A DNA stretch of 64,000 nucleotides from Actinomycetota bacterium. Lineage in GTDB: Bacteria > Actinomycetota > Actinomycetes > S36-B12 > UBA5976. The translations under genes and the position numbers were made by a program. The notes below the pieces were generated by a model. The model was not told the DNA's origin and did not search any database. It was given only the letters and a program-made list of their open reading frames with translations. Position 1 is the stretch's first letter. Each line of letters starts with the position of its first letter. Shown in pieces: positions 16,605 through 25,919 of this stretch. The stretch is taken from the NCBI GenBank assembly GCA_009698575.1, contig WLPX01000001.1, forward strand, positions 478,158-542,157, written 5' to 3'.

Positions 16605-18032
16605 ATGGTTGTTGGTGAAATGCCTTCCTCGGTTGACTTATTAATCATTGGCGGCGGACCTGGCGGTTATGTTGCTGCAATTGCGGCCGCGCAACTTGGC
16701 CGCGAAGTCGTTTTAGTTGATACCCAGGGCGAAGCCGGCCTGGGTGGAGTTTGTGTAAACGTTGGTTGCATTCCATCCAAGGCCCTTATCGGTTTGGCAC
16801 ATGCCACCCACGATGTCTCAGGATGGAGTCAGCGCGGTTTGAAAGTTTCTGCGGCGCCGACTGTAGACATGAAAGATTTTCAGATTTGGAAATCTGAAGT
16901 TGTAGGCGGTCTAAATAGTGGCGTGCGCCAACTATTAAAGACTGCTGGTGTTGAAGTGCTGCAAGGATTCTTCCGATTCACCCGCAAGGATCAAGGCGTA
17001 CTTGAATTCGGGGATGCCCCACCGACACACATTCAATTTAAGAACTGCATAATCGCAACTGGTTCACGCCCAACAACTATTCCGGCGCTACCGCGCGATG
17101 GCAAACGAATTTTAGATTCCTCTGATGTTTTGGCTTTAGATGTTTTACCAAAATCCATTGCAGTTGTTGGTGGCGGTTACATTGGTGTGGAACTTGGTAC
17201 CGCACTGGCACAGCTTGGTTCAAAAGTTACTTTGGTTGAAGCCGCAGATCGATTGCTTCCGGCATTACCGTCGACACTTGTGGCGCCAGTTGTAAAACGT
17301 CTCGGTGAACTTGGCGTTGATGTCCGCGTAAAAACCATGGTTACTAGTGATGATGGTAAAGCACTGAAAGTAACGAACGATGGAGTCGAATCAACAATTG
17401 AAGTTGATTACGTAGTAGTTGCTATTGGCCGCACGCCAAACACTGATGACATCGGCTTAGAAGTATTGGGCGTTAAACCAAACGCCCGTGGAATTCTTGA
17501 AGTCGGACCTGATTTATTAGTCACACCCAAGATCGCAGCAATCGGTGACATCACGCCAGGACCAGCGCTAGCCCACAAAGCAAGCGCCGAAGCACACGTG
17601 GCTGCCGAAGTTCTCAGTGGCCACGCTGCCAGATTTGATCCAACTGCAATTCCAGCTGTGATATTTAGCGATCCAGAAATTGCGATCACTGGGTTCACAG
17701 TTGAGGAAGCAAAAGCGGCTGGCTATGAAGCGCAAGCTGCCATGTTCCCGATGGCTGCATCAGGCCGGGCCTACACCTTGGGCGAAAAAGCTGGCTTTGC
17801 TCAGTTAGTTCACACCCCAGACGGGGTAGTGCTGGGTGCTCAAATCGTTGGACCTCATGCCTCGGAGTACATTGCCGAAATTACGCTTGCCATCGAAATG
17901 GGTGCGAACCTGCAAGACCTAGCCGATACGATTCATCCACACCCATCAATGAGCGAGGTACTACCGGAAGCTGCTCGAGTTGGGCTAGGTTTTCCAATAC
18001 ATGTTCCGCCAAAACGCCAACGCAATACCTAA
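16605..18032 (+). CDS. dihydrolipoyl dehydrogenase E3
   Basis: A 475-residue flavoprotein disulfide reductase. FAD motif GGGPGGYVAAI at the N-terminus, redox-active C50/C55 in GGVCVNVGCIPSKAL, NAD fold VVGGGYIGVELG, and the C-terminal dimerisation domain with HPHPSMSEV supplying the His-Glu pair. It reoxidises dihydrolipoamide of E2 with NAD+. The start ATG has GAGGAG eight bases upstream. Fourth gene of the operon, ten bases after E2. Confidence 0.95.
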   Translation: MVVGEMPSSVDLLIIGGGPGGYVAAIAAAQLGREVVLVDTQGEAGLGGVCVNVGCIPSKALIGLAHATHDVSGWSQRGLKVSAAPTVDMKDFQIWKSEVVGGLNSGVRQLLKTAGVEVLQGFFRFTRKDQGVLEFGDAPPTHIQFKNCIIATGSRPTTIPALPRDGKRILDSSDVLALDVLPKSIAVVGGGYIGVELGTALAQLGSKVTLVEAADRLLPALPSTLVAPVVKRLGELGVDVRVKTMVTSDDGKALKVTNDGVESTIEVDYVVVAIGRTPNTDDIGLEVLGVKPNARGILEVGPDLLVTPKIAAIGDITPGPALAHKASAEAHVAAEVLSGHAARFDPTAIPAVIFSDPEIAITGFTVEEAKAAGYEAQAAMFPMAASGRAYTLGEKAGFAQLVHTPDGVVLGAQIVGPHASEYIAEITLAIEMGANLQDLADTIHPHPSMSEVLPEAARVGLGFPIHVPPKRQRNT

Positions 18033-18053
18033 GAAGGGAAGTACGTTTTAACC

Positions 18054-19376
18054 ATGCGTATTACAGAAGCTGATAAGAAGTTCCTCAAGGCCGATATCGA
18101 AGTGCTCAAGGCACCCGAACTAGATTCACCGCCAGCACAGCGATTACCAGAAGTTATCGAGACTGTTTCAAAAATGCTTTCAGACATCGAAAAGAATGGC
18201 ATTGATGCAGTTCGTAAGTATGCCCGTGATCTTGATAAGTGGGATAAAGGTTTTGAGCTGAGCGCAGCTGATCTTGCCAAGACCGGTGACAAACTTTCTC
18301 CAGAACTTCGCAAGGCACTGGAAATCGGTTCCGAGCGTACCAAGATGTTTGCAGTCGAAACTCGCAAGCACTTGGTTGACTTCGAATTGGAAACCACACC
18401 TGGCGTAGTACTAGGTCAAAAGTACATTCCTATTGAGCGCGTTGGTGCTTACTTGCCTGCAGGTAACTTCCCAATTCTTTCTTCTGCTTTCATGACAGTT
18501 GGTGTTTCGAAAGTTGCTGGCGTACCAATGACTATGGCTTGCACTCCGCCAATGTCAGATGCTGGTGGCAATGATGCCGTGTTGTATTCGGCATACCTTT
18601 CGGGCGTAGACCGTACGTTCATCCTTGGCGGCGTTCAAGCACTAGCTGCAATGACCTTTGGCCTACTTGGCGAAAAGCCAGTAGACATCTTGGTCGGTGC
18701 CGGTAATGCTTACGTTGCCGAAGCAAAGCGTCAGCTGTTTGGTCGCGTGGGTATTGACTTACTTGCTGGCCCATCCGAAGTTGCGGTTATTGCAGATTCA
18801 ACTGCCGATGCCCGTATGGTTGCTTGCGATCTATTGGGTCAGGCTGAGCACGGCATGCAGTCCCCAGCCTCACTTGTGACGACTTCACGTGAACTTGGAC
18901 TGGCAGTAATCCAGGAAGTTAAGCGTCAACTAGAAGAGCTTTCAACGGAATACATCGCAGGCCCAGCTTGGCGCGATTATGGAACGGTTTACTACGTAAA
19001 GACGCCAGATGAAGCGATCGAAGTAATGGACACTTTGGCTCCAGAGCATTTGGAAATCCTGACTGGTGACAATGACTACTACCTAAAGCACCTAAAGAAC
19101 TACGGTTCACTATTCATTGGTGAATGGTCCACAGTTTCTTATGCAGACAAGGGAACAACTGGAACTAACCACGTTCTTCCAACCGGTGGCGGCGCGAAAT
19201 ACACATCAGGTTTGTCAGTTGGTCGTTTCCTAAAGCCAGTTACTTACCAAACCTCAACTCGCGAATCGACTATGCAAGTTGCGCCACATAACTCCGCCAT
19301 CGCGGGCTTTGAAGGCATGTCTGCTCATAAGGCAACTGCAGATCTTCGGATTGAGTTACTAAACGCTAGTAAGTAA
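18054..19376 (+). CDS. HisD-family zinc dehydrogenase (histidinol / sulfopropanediol dehydrogenase-like)
   Basis: A 440-residue member of the histidinol dehydrogenase family with metal and catalytic positions intact: GQAEHG (Gln, His), PEHLEI (Glu-His), GTNHVLPTGGGAKY and a late His in MSAHKATAD. GAGNAYVAEAKRQLFGRVGI and the long N-terminal segment resemble catabolic HisD paralogues such as dihydroxypropanesulfonate (HpsN-type) dehydrogenases more than biosynthetic HisD, and no other his genes are nearby. It is the last gene of the 2-oxoacid dehydrogenase operon, 21 bases after E3, so oxidation of an alcohol substrate to an acid is likely. A strong terminator follows. Confidence 0.8.
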   Translation: MRITEADKKFLKADIEVLKAPELDSPPAQRLPEVIETVSKMLSDIEKNGIDAVRKYARDLDKWDKGFELSAADLAKTGDKLSPELRKALEIGSERTKMFAVETRKHLVDFELETTPGVVLGQKYIPIERVGAYLPAGNFPILSSAFMTVGVSKVAGVPMTMACTPPMSDAGGNDAVLYSAYLSGVDRTFILGGVQALAAMTFGLLGEKPVDILVGAGNAYVAEAKRQLFGRVGIDLLAGPSEVAVIADSTADARMVACDLLGQAEHGMQSPASLVTTSRELGLAVIQEVKRQLEELSTEYIAGPAWRDYGTVYYVKTPDEAIEVMDTLAPEHLEILTGDNDYYLKHLKNYGSLFIGEWSTVSYADKGTTGTNHVLPTGGGAKYTSGLSVGRFLKPVTYQTSTRESTMQVAPHNSAIAGFEGMSAHKATADLRIELLNASK

Positions 19377-19382
19377 TTTTAA

Positions 19383-19426
19383 AAAACTAAAGCCCGCGCT
19401 AAGTGATTAGCGCGGGCTTTAGTTTT
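19383..19426. terminator. bidirectional intrinsic terminator
   Basis: A perfect 19-bp stem (arms 19383-19401 and 19408-19426) with a 6-nt loop, GC-rich core AGCCCGCGCTA and A/T-rich flanks on both sides. It separates the plus-strand HisD-family gene from the convergent kup gene, whose stop is at 19430, so it can end both transcripts. Confidence 0.93.
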
Positions 19427-19429
19427 GCC

Positions 19430-21322
19430 TTAAAGGTCGATACGAGTTCCAATAGTGATGACGCGGTCATACGGCAAGCCATAGAACGCAGTTGGCGCAA
19501 CTGAATTTCGGTGCAAGATCTCAAATAAAGCCTCAGTGCGATGTCCCAAAGTTCCATTGTCCGAGGCTAAGAAATGACGCTCGGATAAATAGTAGGTGGC
19601 TAGTTTTTCTTTATCGCCAAGTACTTCACGTTCCAACAAACCTGGAAGCTGGATGGTTTCCATGTAGCCGGCATAAATTGTGACGCGACATAGGCGATCA
19701 GAAATGTGGTCGCATAACACCGGGGTCGAACTAATTGGCTGAGTATCAGGCTTCACGGTTACGACGATTACTTCTTCTGGCAGCGAGTGCATGACAGTCA
19801 CGTGCGAAATCAAAGCTGCCGGAACCATTTCTGCTGGTGATGCCATAAAGATTCCGATGCCGTTTACGGTAGAAATTTCTCCAGTTTCCAAGCCTTGGTA
19901 AATGTCTTGCCAAGTGCGAGTTGATTCGCGCATTCTGCGGTTCAACGCGCGGTTACCTGCACGCCAAATTGCCATGACTGCAAAAACAAATGCTCCGAGA
20001 GCGATTGGGACCCAGCCGCCGTTAACAATGTGTGACGCTGTTCCAATTAAGAAGCTGATGTCAACAATTAGGAACGTGACAGTTAACGGCAGTATCTTTA
20101 ACACTGGCCATTCCCAGACTTCGCGCGCGACAATGTGGAAAGCAAAAGTAGTGATTGCCATAGTTCCGGCGATAGCAAGAACATAAGCACTTGCCAATGC
20201 GGATGAAGACTTAAAGCCAATAACTAAGGCAATGCTGGTAATGCCAACCAACCAGTTAACAACTGGAACATAAATTTGACCTTCATGTTCTGCGCTGGTG
20301 TGCTTAATTGTTAAGCGCGGGAAAAGTCCCAACTGAACGGCCTGGCGAGATAACGAGAAAACGCCAGTTATTAAAGCTTGAGATGCAATCACTGTGGCAA
20401 GAGTCGCAGAAACAATTAACACAATCAGCATGGTTTGATTTGGTGCCAACCCAAAGAATGGATTCGTTGCCGCGTCTGGATTAGTGGAAACTAATGCAGC
20501 TTGCCCGAGGTAGCACATAATTAATGCCGGTCCCACAAGGAACATCCATGCCCAACGAATTGGGTTTACTCCAAAGTGACCCATGTCTGCATAGAGCGCT
20601 TCGGCACCAGTAACACACAAAATCACGGAAGCTAAAATAGCAAATGTTTTAAAGCCACTATGTCCAATGTATTCAAGTGCATAAGTTGGTGACAGCGCTT
20701 TAATGACTGAAGGTTCTGCAAGAAATCTATAAAAGCCAAGTCCCGCGATCAGGCCAAACCACCACAACATAACTGGACCGAAAATATTTCCTATGGTGTG
20801 AGTTCCTCTGGATTGCACCATAAACAACACACCAAGAATGACAACAGTTAACGGAACTGCAACTTGCGCTAAGTCGGGGTTAAGAAGTGCCAGACCTTCA
20901 GTTGCAGATAACACTGAAATCGCAGGAGTTAACACACCATCACCAAATAACAGTGCAGTGCCTACCAGAATCAAAACTAAAATCGCCTGATGCTTGGTGG
21001 TTTTTGGACCACGAATCTTTCTTGGCATAAGGGAAAGCAGGGCAAGGATTCCACCTTCACCTCTGTTGTCGGCTTGCATAACAAAGCCAAGGTATTTAAC
21101 AGAAACAACAAGTGTTAGCGTCCAAAAAAACAGTGATACAACTCCATAGATATCGTCAACCTGGGCACCCGAAGTATGCAAAGTTTCTTTGAGCGCATAA
21201 ATCGGACTAGTGCCAATGTCGCCAAACACTACGCCGGTCGCACCCATTATCAAGCTTGCACTTCCAGCAAGATGTTTTTGGCTACGACTATTCGGTGCGG
21301 TGTTGTCAGTTTGCTTGGACAT
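19430..21322 (-). CDS. kup: Kup-type potassium uptake protein
   Basis: A 630-residue KUP/HAK/KT potassium transporter. The N-terminus carries the family hallmark GVVFGDIGTSPIYALKE, followed by about twelve membrane segments and a cytosolic C-terminal domain that ends VITIGTRIDL. GDGVLTPAISVLSA is the conserved TM3 region. It imports K+ with protons. Standalone gene with no obvious c-di-AMP riboswitch in the short 70-base gap upstream. Confidence 0.95.
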   Translation of the reverse strand: MSKQTDNTAPNSRSQKHLAGSASLIMGATGVVFGDIGTSPIYALKETLHTSGAQVDDIYGVVSLFFWTLTLVVSVKYLGFVMQADNRGEGGILALLSLMPRKIRGPKTTKHQAILVLILVGTALLFGDGVLTPAISVLSATEGLALLNPDLAQVAVPLTVVILGVLFMVQSRGTHTIGNIFGPVMLWWFGLIAGLGFYRFLAEPSVIKALSPTYALEYIGHSGFKTFAILASVILCVTGAEALYADMGHFGVNPIRWAWMFLVGPALIMCYLGQAALVSTNPDAATNPFFGLAPNQTMLIVLIVSATLATVIASQALITGVFSLSRQAVQLGLFPRLTIKHTSAEHEGQIYVPVVNWLVGITSIALVIGFKSSSALASAYVLAIAGTMAITTFAFHIVAREVWEWPVLKILPLTVTFLIVDISFLIGTASHIVNGGWVPIALGAFVFAVMAIWRAGNRALNRRMRESTRTWQDIYQGLETGEISTVNGIGIFMASPAEMVPAALISHVTVMHSLPEEVIVVTVKPDTQPISSTPVLCDHISDRLCRVTIYAGYMETIQLPGLLEREVLGDKEKLATYYLSERHFLASDNGTLGHRTEALFEILHRNSVAPTAFYGLPYDRVITIGTRIDL

Positions 21323-21392
21323 CCATATTCTTTCGAATCAGCGGTGCATTGCGCACCATATTTATCTTAGACACCTATGCGCAGATGCCATC

Positions 21393-22820
21393 TCACTGTG
21401 GGGTTTTCGCCACCTTTAATGTTTGAATTTTTGGCTGCTTTGTCGGACTCATCAATATTTCAATTTCAATAAGCCCAGAATCACTTGATACCTGCCATTT
21501 GGCGTGTGCTGGTGTTGTAGTCGACAGGTTGCCGGGTACTCGGGATATTGTTGCCGAACTCGAATTCAGCGCAGTAAATATGGCAGCTCGTTCATTTCTA
21601 GGTTGGTCTAAATCCATGTTCATCGCAAACCATTTGTCTGCCAATTCGTCATCCCATTTGGTAAGTAGCTTTTCAACAACTTCCATAGCAGACGCCGTTT
21701 CATACCAAATGTCAGAATCAGAATAAGTTTTTCGCGAAGTATGGTCGCGGACAATTGTGGCTAGTGCTTCACTTGCGGCGGGCATCATTGCAGCGTAAGT
21801 ACGATTTCCTAACGCCACAATTCCCCAGCCAGATTCTGGATGCCAGCGCATGTGAGATCCAAAACCTGGATAGCCGCCACTATGGGAAACAAATCTGCCG
21901 AGCAGTGAATCTTCATCAACCATCAAGCCAAATCCATACGAAGTAGTCACAGACTTTATTTGATCGGTATGGGGATCAGTGAAAGCTGCCGTGCGAGCAT
22001 GGCGTTGCGGTTCTTGCATTTCGCGACGGCTCCATTTTTGCAATGGATGTCGTGATGAATCATTCCAAGCAGATTGAAATCCAGCTACCCAGGTTGCCAG
22101 ATCAGTGACGTTACTAAGCAAGCCACCCATGGCACTAAATGCACCAGGTACCGTCAATGGCTCGGGAGTAAACCCTGCGGCAAATTCTGCATAACCTTGC
22201 ACAAAGTTTTCGGCCGAAACATTTGCTTGCTGAAAAGTACTTGCCGACATTTTCAAAGGCTGATGAATTTCGGTCGCAACAAAATCCAAATAATCCATAC
22301 CGCTTGTAACAGTGATGATTCTACCAAGAAGTGCATAACCTAAGTTCGAGTATTCAAAACCCATACGAGGAGCTCGCGTGAAACGAAGGCCTTGACTAAC
22401 TAAGTCATCAAAACTTGCGATCTCTAAACTTTCCTGTCGATCACCCCAAGGATCATCGGTTGGGAATCCAGCATTCATAGTTAGTAAATCGCGAATCGTA
22501 ATTACATGACCAAACTCTGGAATTCCAATGCTGTCGGTCCAAGGCAAGTACTGTTTGATGTCATCATCGAGACGAAGCTTTCCTTGGTCGCGTAGTAATA
22601 ACACGGCAGTTGCCGTAAAACTCTTGGTCATAGAGGCAATGCGAAAAACACTAGAACTATCTGGGCAATTTCCCGACGCAATAACAGTCTCACCAAAGCC
22701 ATTTGCATGGATCAATTTCCCATCTTTAATCAAGCCGTATGCAACGCCAGGAATATTTTTAGCTAACTGATGCTGGGAAAAATGGCTATCCATCAAGGCA
22801 ATAATTTCTTTATGATCCAT
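21393..22820 (-). CDS. serine hydrolase, class C beta-lactamase / PBP-like family
   Basis: A 475-residue protein from the ATG at 22820 (MDHKEIIALMD); an in-frame ATG at 22886 would add 22 unrelated residues. Motifs: S63-M-T-K66 nucleophile, EYSN (Y-x-N equivalent) and SHSGG near residue 310. The family covers esterases, D-aminopeptidases and beta-lactamase-like proteins; with no signal peptide and a long C-terminal extension this is more likely an esterase/peptidase than a resistance enzyme. Divergent from the MpaB-type gene. Confidence 0.82.
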   Translation of the reverse strand: MDHKEIIALMDSHFSQHQLAKNIPGVAYGLIKDGKLIHANGFGETVIASGNCPDSSSVFRIASMTKSFTATAVLLLRDQGKLRLDDDIKQYLPWTDSIGIPEFGHVITIRDLLTMNAGFPTDDPWGDRQESLEIASFDDLVSQGLRFTRAPRMGFEYSNLGYALLGRIITVTSGMDYLDFVATEIHQPLKMSASTFQQANVSAENFVQGYAEFAAGFTPEPLTVPGAFSAMGGLLSNVTDLATWVAGFQSAWNDSSRHPLQKWSRREMQEPQRHARTAAFTDPHTDQIKSVTTSYGFGLMVDEDSLLGRFVSHSGGYPGFGSHMRWHPESGWGIVALGNRTYAAMMPAASEALATIVRDHTSRKTYSDSDIWYETASAMEVVEKLLTKWDDELADKWFAMNMDLDQPRNERAAIFTALNSSSATISRVPGNLSTTTPAHAKWQVSSDSGLIEIEILMSPTKQPKIQTLKVAKTPQ

Positions 22821-22933
22821 GGCACCAGTTTGCCACTTGTTGGTTGATAACAGTTCGGCAAACAGCAAGTTCTGCGATCGGGGCATACTTCTCGTAGATT
22901 TAAGTGGTCGGCATTATTTCTTGGGAGCAACGA

Positions 22934-23860
22934 GTGGCAACTAACGCGTTACAAGAACGCTTTGGTACGCGATTTCGCCGCATCATTACCAATACCGAAG
23001 ATGGCGTGCCACCCTGGATGTACATTATCGAGTCCGGCGAAAAACGTGGGCTTTATTTGCCACAGGATGCACCATGGGTCGTGCACGGTGACGTTGCCAC
23101 ATTAATTGGTGGCATTCGCGCATTACTTATGCAAGCACTACATCCTGGAAGCCTGGCGGGAGTAGAACAACATTCACGTTATGAACACGATCCTCTTGGT
23201 CGTCTGGCGGGAACTACCAAGTGGCTGACTATTGCAACTTTTGGATCTGCCGAAGCGCTAGAAGCAGAATCGGCTCGCGTCAATCGAATGCACGATCATG
23301 TCAAAGGCGAATACACCACGGGACAAGGCCAGACCAAACCGTATCGCGCTGTCGATCCGGATCTATTGGCTTGGGTACACATTGCATTTACTGACTCATT
23401 CCTAACAACGCATGAGTTATATGGCGAAGATCCAATCCCAGGTGGTTCGGATGAATATGTTTCGCAATGGTCAAAGTCTGTTGCGCCGCTTGGATTAACA
23501 ACTGCGCCAATGTCTAGAGCAGAGCTAAAGCTAGAGATCAAGCGTTACCAAGACCAAGGCATCCTGGCAACCAGCGAAACTACTAAACGCGTGGTGGAAT
23601 TCATTCGAAAGCCACCGCTATCAAAAACTGCATTAGTTGCCTATGACCGGATGTTTGATGGTGCAGTCGCATCAATTCCAACTGAGTTTCAGGTAATGCT
23701 TGGACTCAAAGGTAAAAACCTATCGGTAGTTGGCCCAATTACACGCGGGCTACTTCGCACTATGCGCATGGCACTAGGACCAAGTTCTCCGATGGAAGAT
23801 GCTGCGATTGCTCGGCTGATTCGAATCGGCGAACTATCTAAAGATTTTTCCGCTAGCTAA
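22934..23860 (+). CDS. MpaB/DUF2236-family oxygenase-like protein
   Basis: A 308-residue protein starting at GTG 22934, chosen because GGGAG lies six bases upstream (a GTG at 22904 has no such signal). It matches the MpaB/DUF2236 (latex-clearing-like) family: an N-terminal LLMQALHPGSLAGVEQHS, a conserved RVNRMHDHVKG and LLAWVHIAFTDSFL. These histidines are the likely haem-binding set. Family members include a rubber oxygenase and mycophenolic-acid-pathway oxygenase, but the role in Actinobacteria is mostly unknown. It overlaps the convergent anchored protein gene by eight bases. Confidence 0.8.
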   Translation: MATNALQERFGTRFRRIITNTEDGVPPWMYIIESGEKRGLYLPQDAPWVVHGDVATLIGGIRALLMQALHPGSLAGVEQHSRYEHDPLGRLAGTTKWLTIATFGSAEALEAESARVNRMHDHVKGEYTTGQGQTKPYRAVDPDLLAWVHIAFTDSFLTTHELYGEDPIPGGSDEYVSQWSKSVAPLGLTTAPMSRAELKLEIKRYQDQGILATSETTKRVVEFIRKPPLSKTALVAYDRMFDGAVASIPTEFQVMLGLKGKNLSVVGPITRGLLRTMRMALGPSSPMEDAAIARLIRIGELSKDFSAS

Positions 23861-25295
23861 AGTCCACGTACTCATCGGCAATTGCTAATTGCAGCCACTG
23901 ACGTGAATCTTTTGAGTCATTTTCGCTCAATAGATACGCCGGTAGCAAAATGGTTGAGCCATCATTTAGATACCAAGACATCAAACTGGTTTCCGCTTTG
24001 GAAATTGTTATCCGATCAACATTGGCATCCAAAACTGGCTGTCCGGCTTTATTGCGCGCTACTTTCGATGGATTTGAGTTGATACCCATTTCCATCGGGT
24101 AGACCATTCCTTCTTTGTAAACTTCTTGCGGCGGCAAGTTAGCCCAAAGTCCATTTTGTGTGCGTTCAATCGAAGTCTTCGCACCAACGATGTTGTATTC
24201 CGCGGTTGGAACAAATTTTGCAAAGAAACCGGTCGCATTCAAAATCGCATTATCTGGGCCAATAGTCATTGACCAAGACTGATTTGAATAAATTCCATCG
24301 ATTGAAACTTTTGCAGTTACTAACTTGTAAGCACTTGCCATTTCAGCGTTGTAACCCCACTGGCCGCCGTTGTCGACTACAGACCAGTCAGCGCTGTCCG
24401 AAGCAAATTTCAGCGCTCCAAACTTTTCTTTCGCTAAAGCTAGGGCAGACTCATCACTTGGCAAAGTTCCACTTGGCTGCGCACACTCAGTTGGTGCGGG
24501 CGCTGGCTCCGGTATTGCTGTTGGTTCCGGAGCAGTAGTAGGTTCCGGTATTGCAGTAGGCATCGCTTCGGAAGTCATCTCGGGCATAGGGGTTGCCAAG
24601 TCCGCAGTTGCTGAACCACCTACGGAGCTGGACTTAGTGTCATACATCGGAAAGTTGCCACCGCAATACACTGGATTAACCGATGAGTCGCTGTAATTCC
24701 AGGTGATCAACTGACTTAAATCCCAACTTGCGCCACTAATTTGCGCTACCGCTTTGACATAATTTTGATCGCCAACAAAGTAACCATCCTTCTTACTTCC
24801 AGTAATTTTTCCGGAAACCGAGAAAACACCTGCAACTTGCTTGAGCTGATCTTTACGATTGATGTCGCTGGCATCCATGGTGTAGCCAACTTGGACCCCT
24901 GAAGTATCAGAAATTCCGGTGCCAGCTTCTAGATATGCTCGGCCTCCCCAGATCGAAGACATTTTTGCATCTTGTGAGCCGGTTGCACTACCTGATTTCA
25001 CTCCTCCCATTTCGGGAACGGACGCAGCAATGGAATTAGAAGATTCGCCTGACGATTGCGCTGCAATTGTGTAACCAGCACCACCGCCGACAAAAAGAGC
25101 AACGCTGGCTGCGACAGCAACCGGTGCGAGCCAGGAACGCTTTGAAATTGGCACCACTTTGCCCGATTCGGCAAGGACTGAGGCTCGAATTGCTGCTAGA
25201 TCCGGTGCACCGGCTGAGTTGGCAGGGTCATTTACCTGAAGTAATTCCCATGCCTGATCGTTAGCACTGCCAGCATTTCCAAATTCGTCATTCAT
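23853..25295 (-). CDS. membrane-anchored protein, probable anti-sigma-type partner
   Basis: A 480-residue protein. A cytosolic N-terminus (about 55 residues, WELLQVNDPANS... DLAAIRASVLAESG) is followed by one TM (about residues 58-82), an exported region, a Pro/Glu/Thr linker with repeated PEPT units (about residues 245-270) and a second exported domain. This topology and its divergent position beside a sigma-factor gene suggest an anti-sigma factor or signal receptor, but no zinc-binding anti-sigma HxxxCxxC motif is visible. The extracellular domains are not recognised. Confidence 0.6.
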   Translation of the reverse strand: MNDEFGNAGSANDQAWELLQVNDPANSAGAPDLAAIRASVLAESGKVVPISKRSWLAPVAVAASVALFVGGGAGYTIAAQSSGESSNSIAASVPEMGGVKSGSATGSQDAKMSSIWGGRAYLEAGTGISDTSGVQVGYTMDASDINRKDQLKQVAGVFSVSGKITGSKKDGYFVGDQNYVKAVAQISGASWDLSQLITWNYSDSSVNPVYCGGNFPMYDTKSSSVGGSATADLATPMPEMTSEAMPTAIPEPTTAPEPTAIPEPAPAPTECAQPSGTLPSDESALALAKEKFGALKFASDSADWSVVDNGGQWGYNAEMASAYKLVTAKVSIDGIYSNQSWSMTIGPDNAILNATGFFAKFVPTAEYNIVGAKTSIERTQNGLWANLPPQEVYKEGMVYPMEMGINSNPSKVARNKAGQPVLDANVDRITISKAETSLMSWYLNDGSTILLPAYLLSENDSKDSRQWLQLAIADEYVDFS

Positions 25296-25346
25296 GGTCT
25301 CTCCCTAGTTCTTAGCTTCTTAACTGTCTTATGTTAGAAATTACCC

Positions 25347-25375
25347 AAATCTTTCACTGAACTTGTGAAAGATTT
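25347..25375. promoter_or_regulatory. perfect 11-bp inverted repeat between sigma factor and partner gene
   Basis: AAATCTTTCAC (25347-25357) and GTGAAAGATTT (25365-25375) are perfect inverted arms with a 7-base spacer in the intergenic region between the divergent genes. It may be an operator or a leader hairpin; the TTTT after the 3' arm would also allow attenuation of the plus-strand transcript. Confidence 0.45.
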
Positions 25376-25448
25376 TCCCCAAGCACTGAAAGAAACAGGT
25401 CAGTTTCGACATAAATTGGTAGTAGCAGCGAGCAAGGGAGCAATACCG

Positions 25449-25919
25449 GTGTCCGTACTTGGGTTCGAGGAACTCTATGAGCGCCATGCCCTCGAGGTAT
25501 ATAGATACATAGCTCGTCGACACATCGGTAATGACTCACAGGATTTAACAAGTGATGTATTTGTAATTGCGTTGCAAAAGATCGAATCCATACCAATTGG
25601 TTCGGAGTTACCCTGGCTTTATCGAACTGCATGGAACGTGCTGGCAAATGCTCATCGAAAGAATGAGCCAATTCCAACAGATTTTGTGTTAAGTGAAGTA
25701 GAACCTGATTGCGCCGATGAGGTTATTACCAATGACCAACTGAGTAGAGCTTGGAAACTTGTGCCAGACAAAGATCGCGAAGTATTGCGTCTAGCTGCGT
25801 GGGAAGGACTTAACGGGAAAGAACTTGCCCAAGCACTTGGAATTTCTGAAGGTGGCGCAGGTGCTGCTTTGTCACGAGCCCGCGCTAGTTTGCGCAAGGC
25901 CTGGGAACAGCAAAACTAA
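25449..25919 (+). CDS. ECF-like RNA polymerase sigma factor
   Basis: A 156-residue protein from GTG 25449, which has GGGAG eight bases upstream; longer readings begin inside the inverted repeat. Region 2 is FEELYERHALEVYRYIARR ... DLTSDVFVIALQKI ... PWLYRTAWNVLANAHRK, and region 4 is VPDKDREVLRLAAWEGLNGKELAQALGISEGGA with the helix-turn-helix. It has no region 1 or 3. It is divergent from a large single-pass membrane protein that probably regulates it. Confidence 0.85.
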   Translation: MSVLGFEELYERHALEVYRYIARRHIGNDSQDLTSDVFVIALQKIESIPIGSELPWLYRTAWNVLANAHRKNEPIPTDFVLSEVEPDCADEVITNDQLSRAWKLVPDKDREVLRLAAWEGLNGKELAQALGISEGGAGAALSRARASLRKAWEQQN

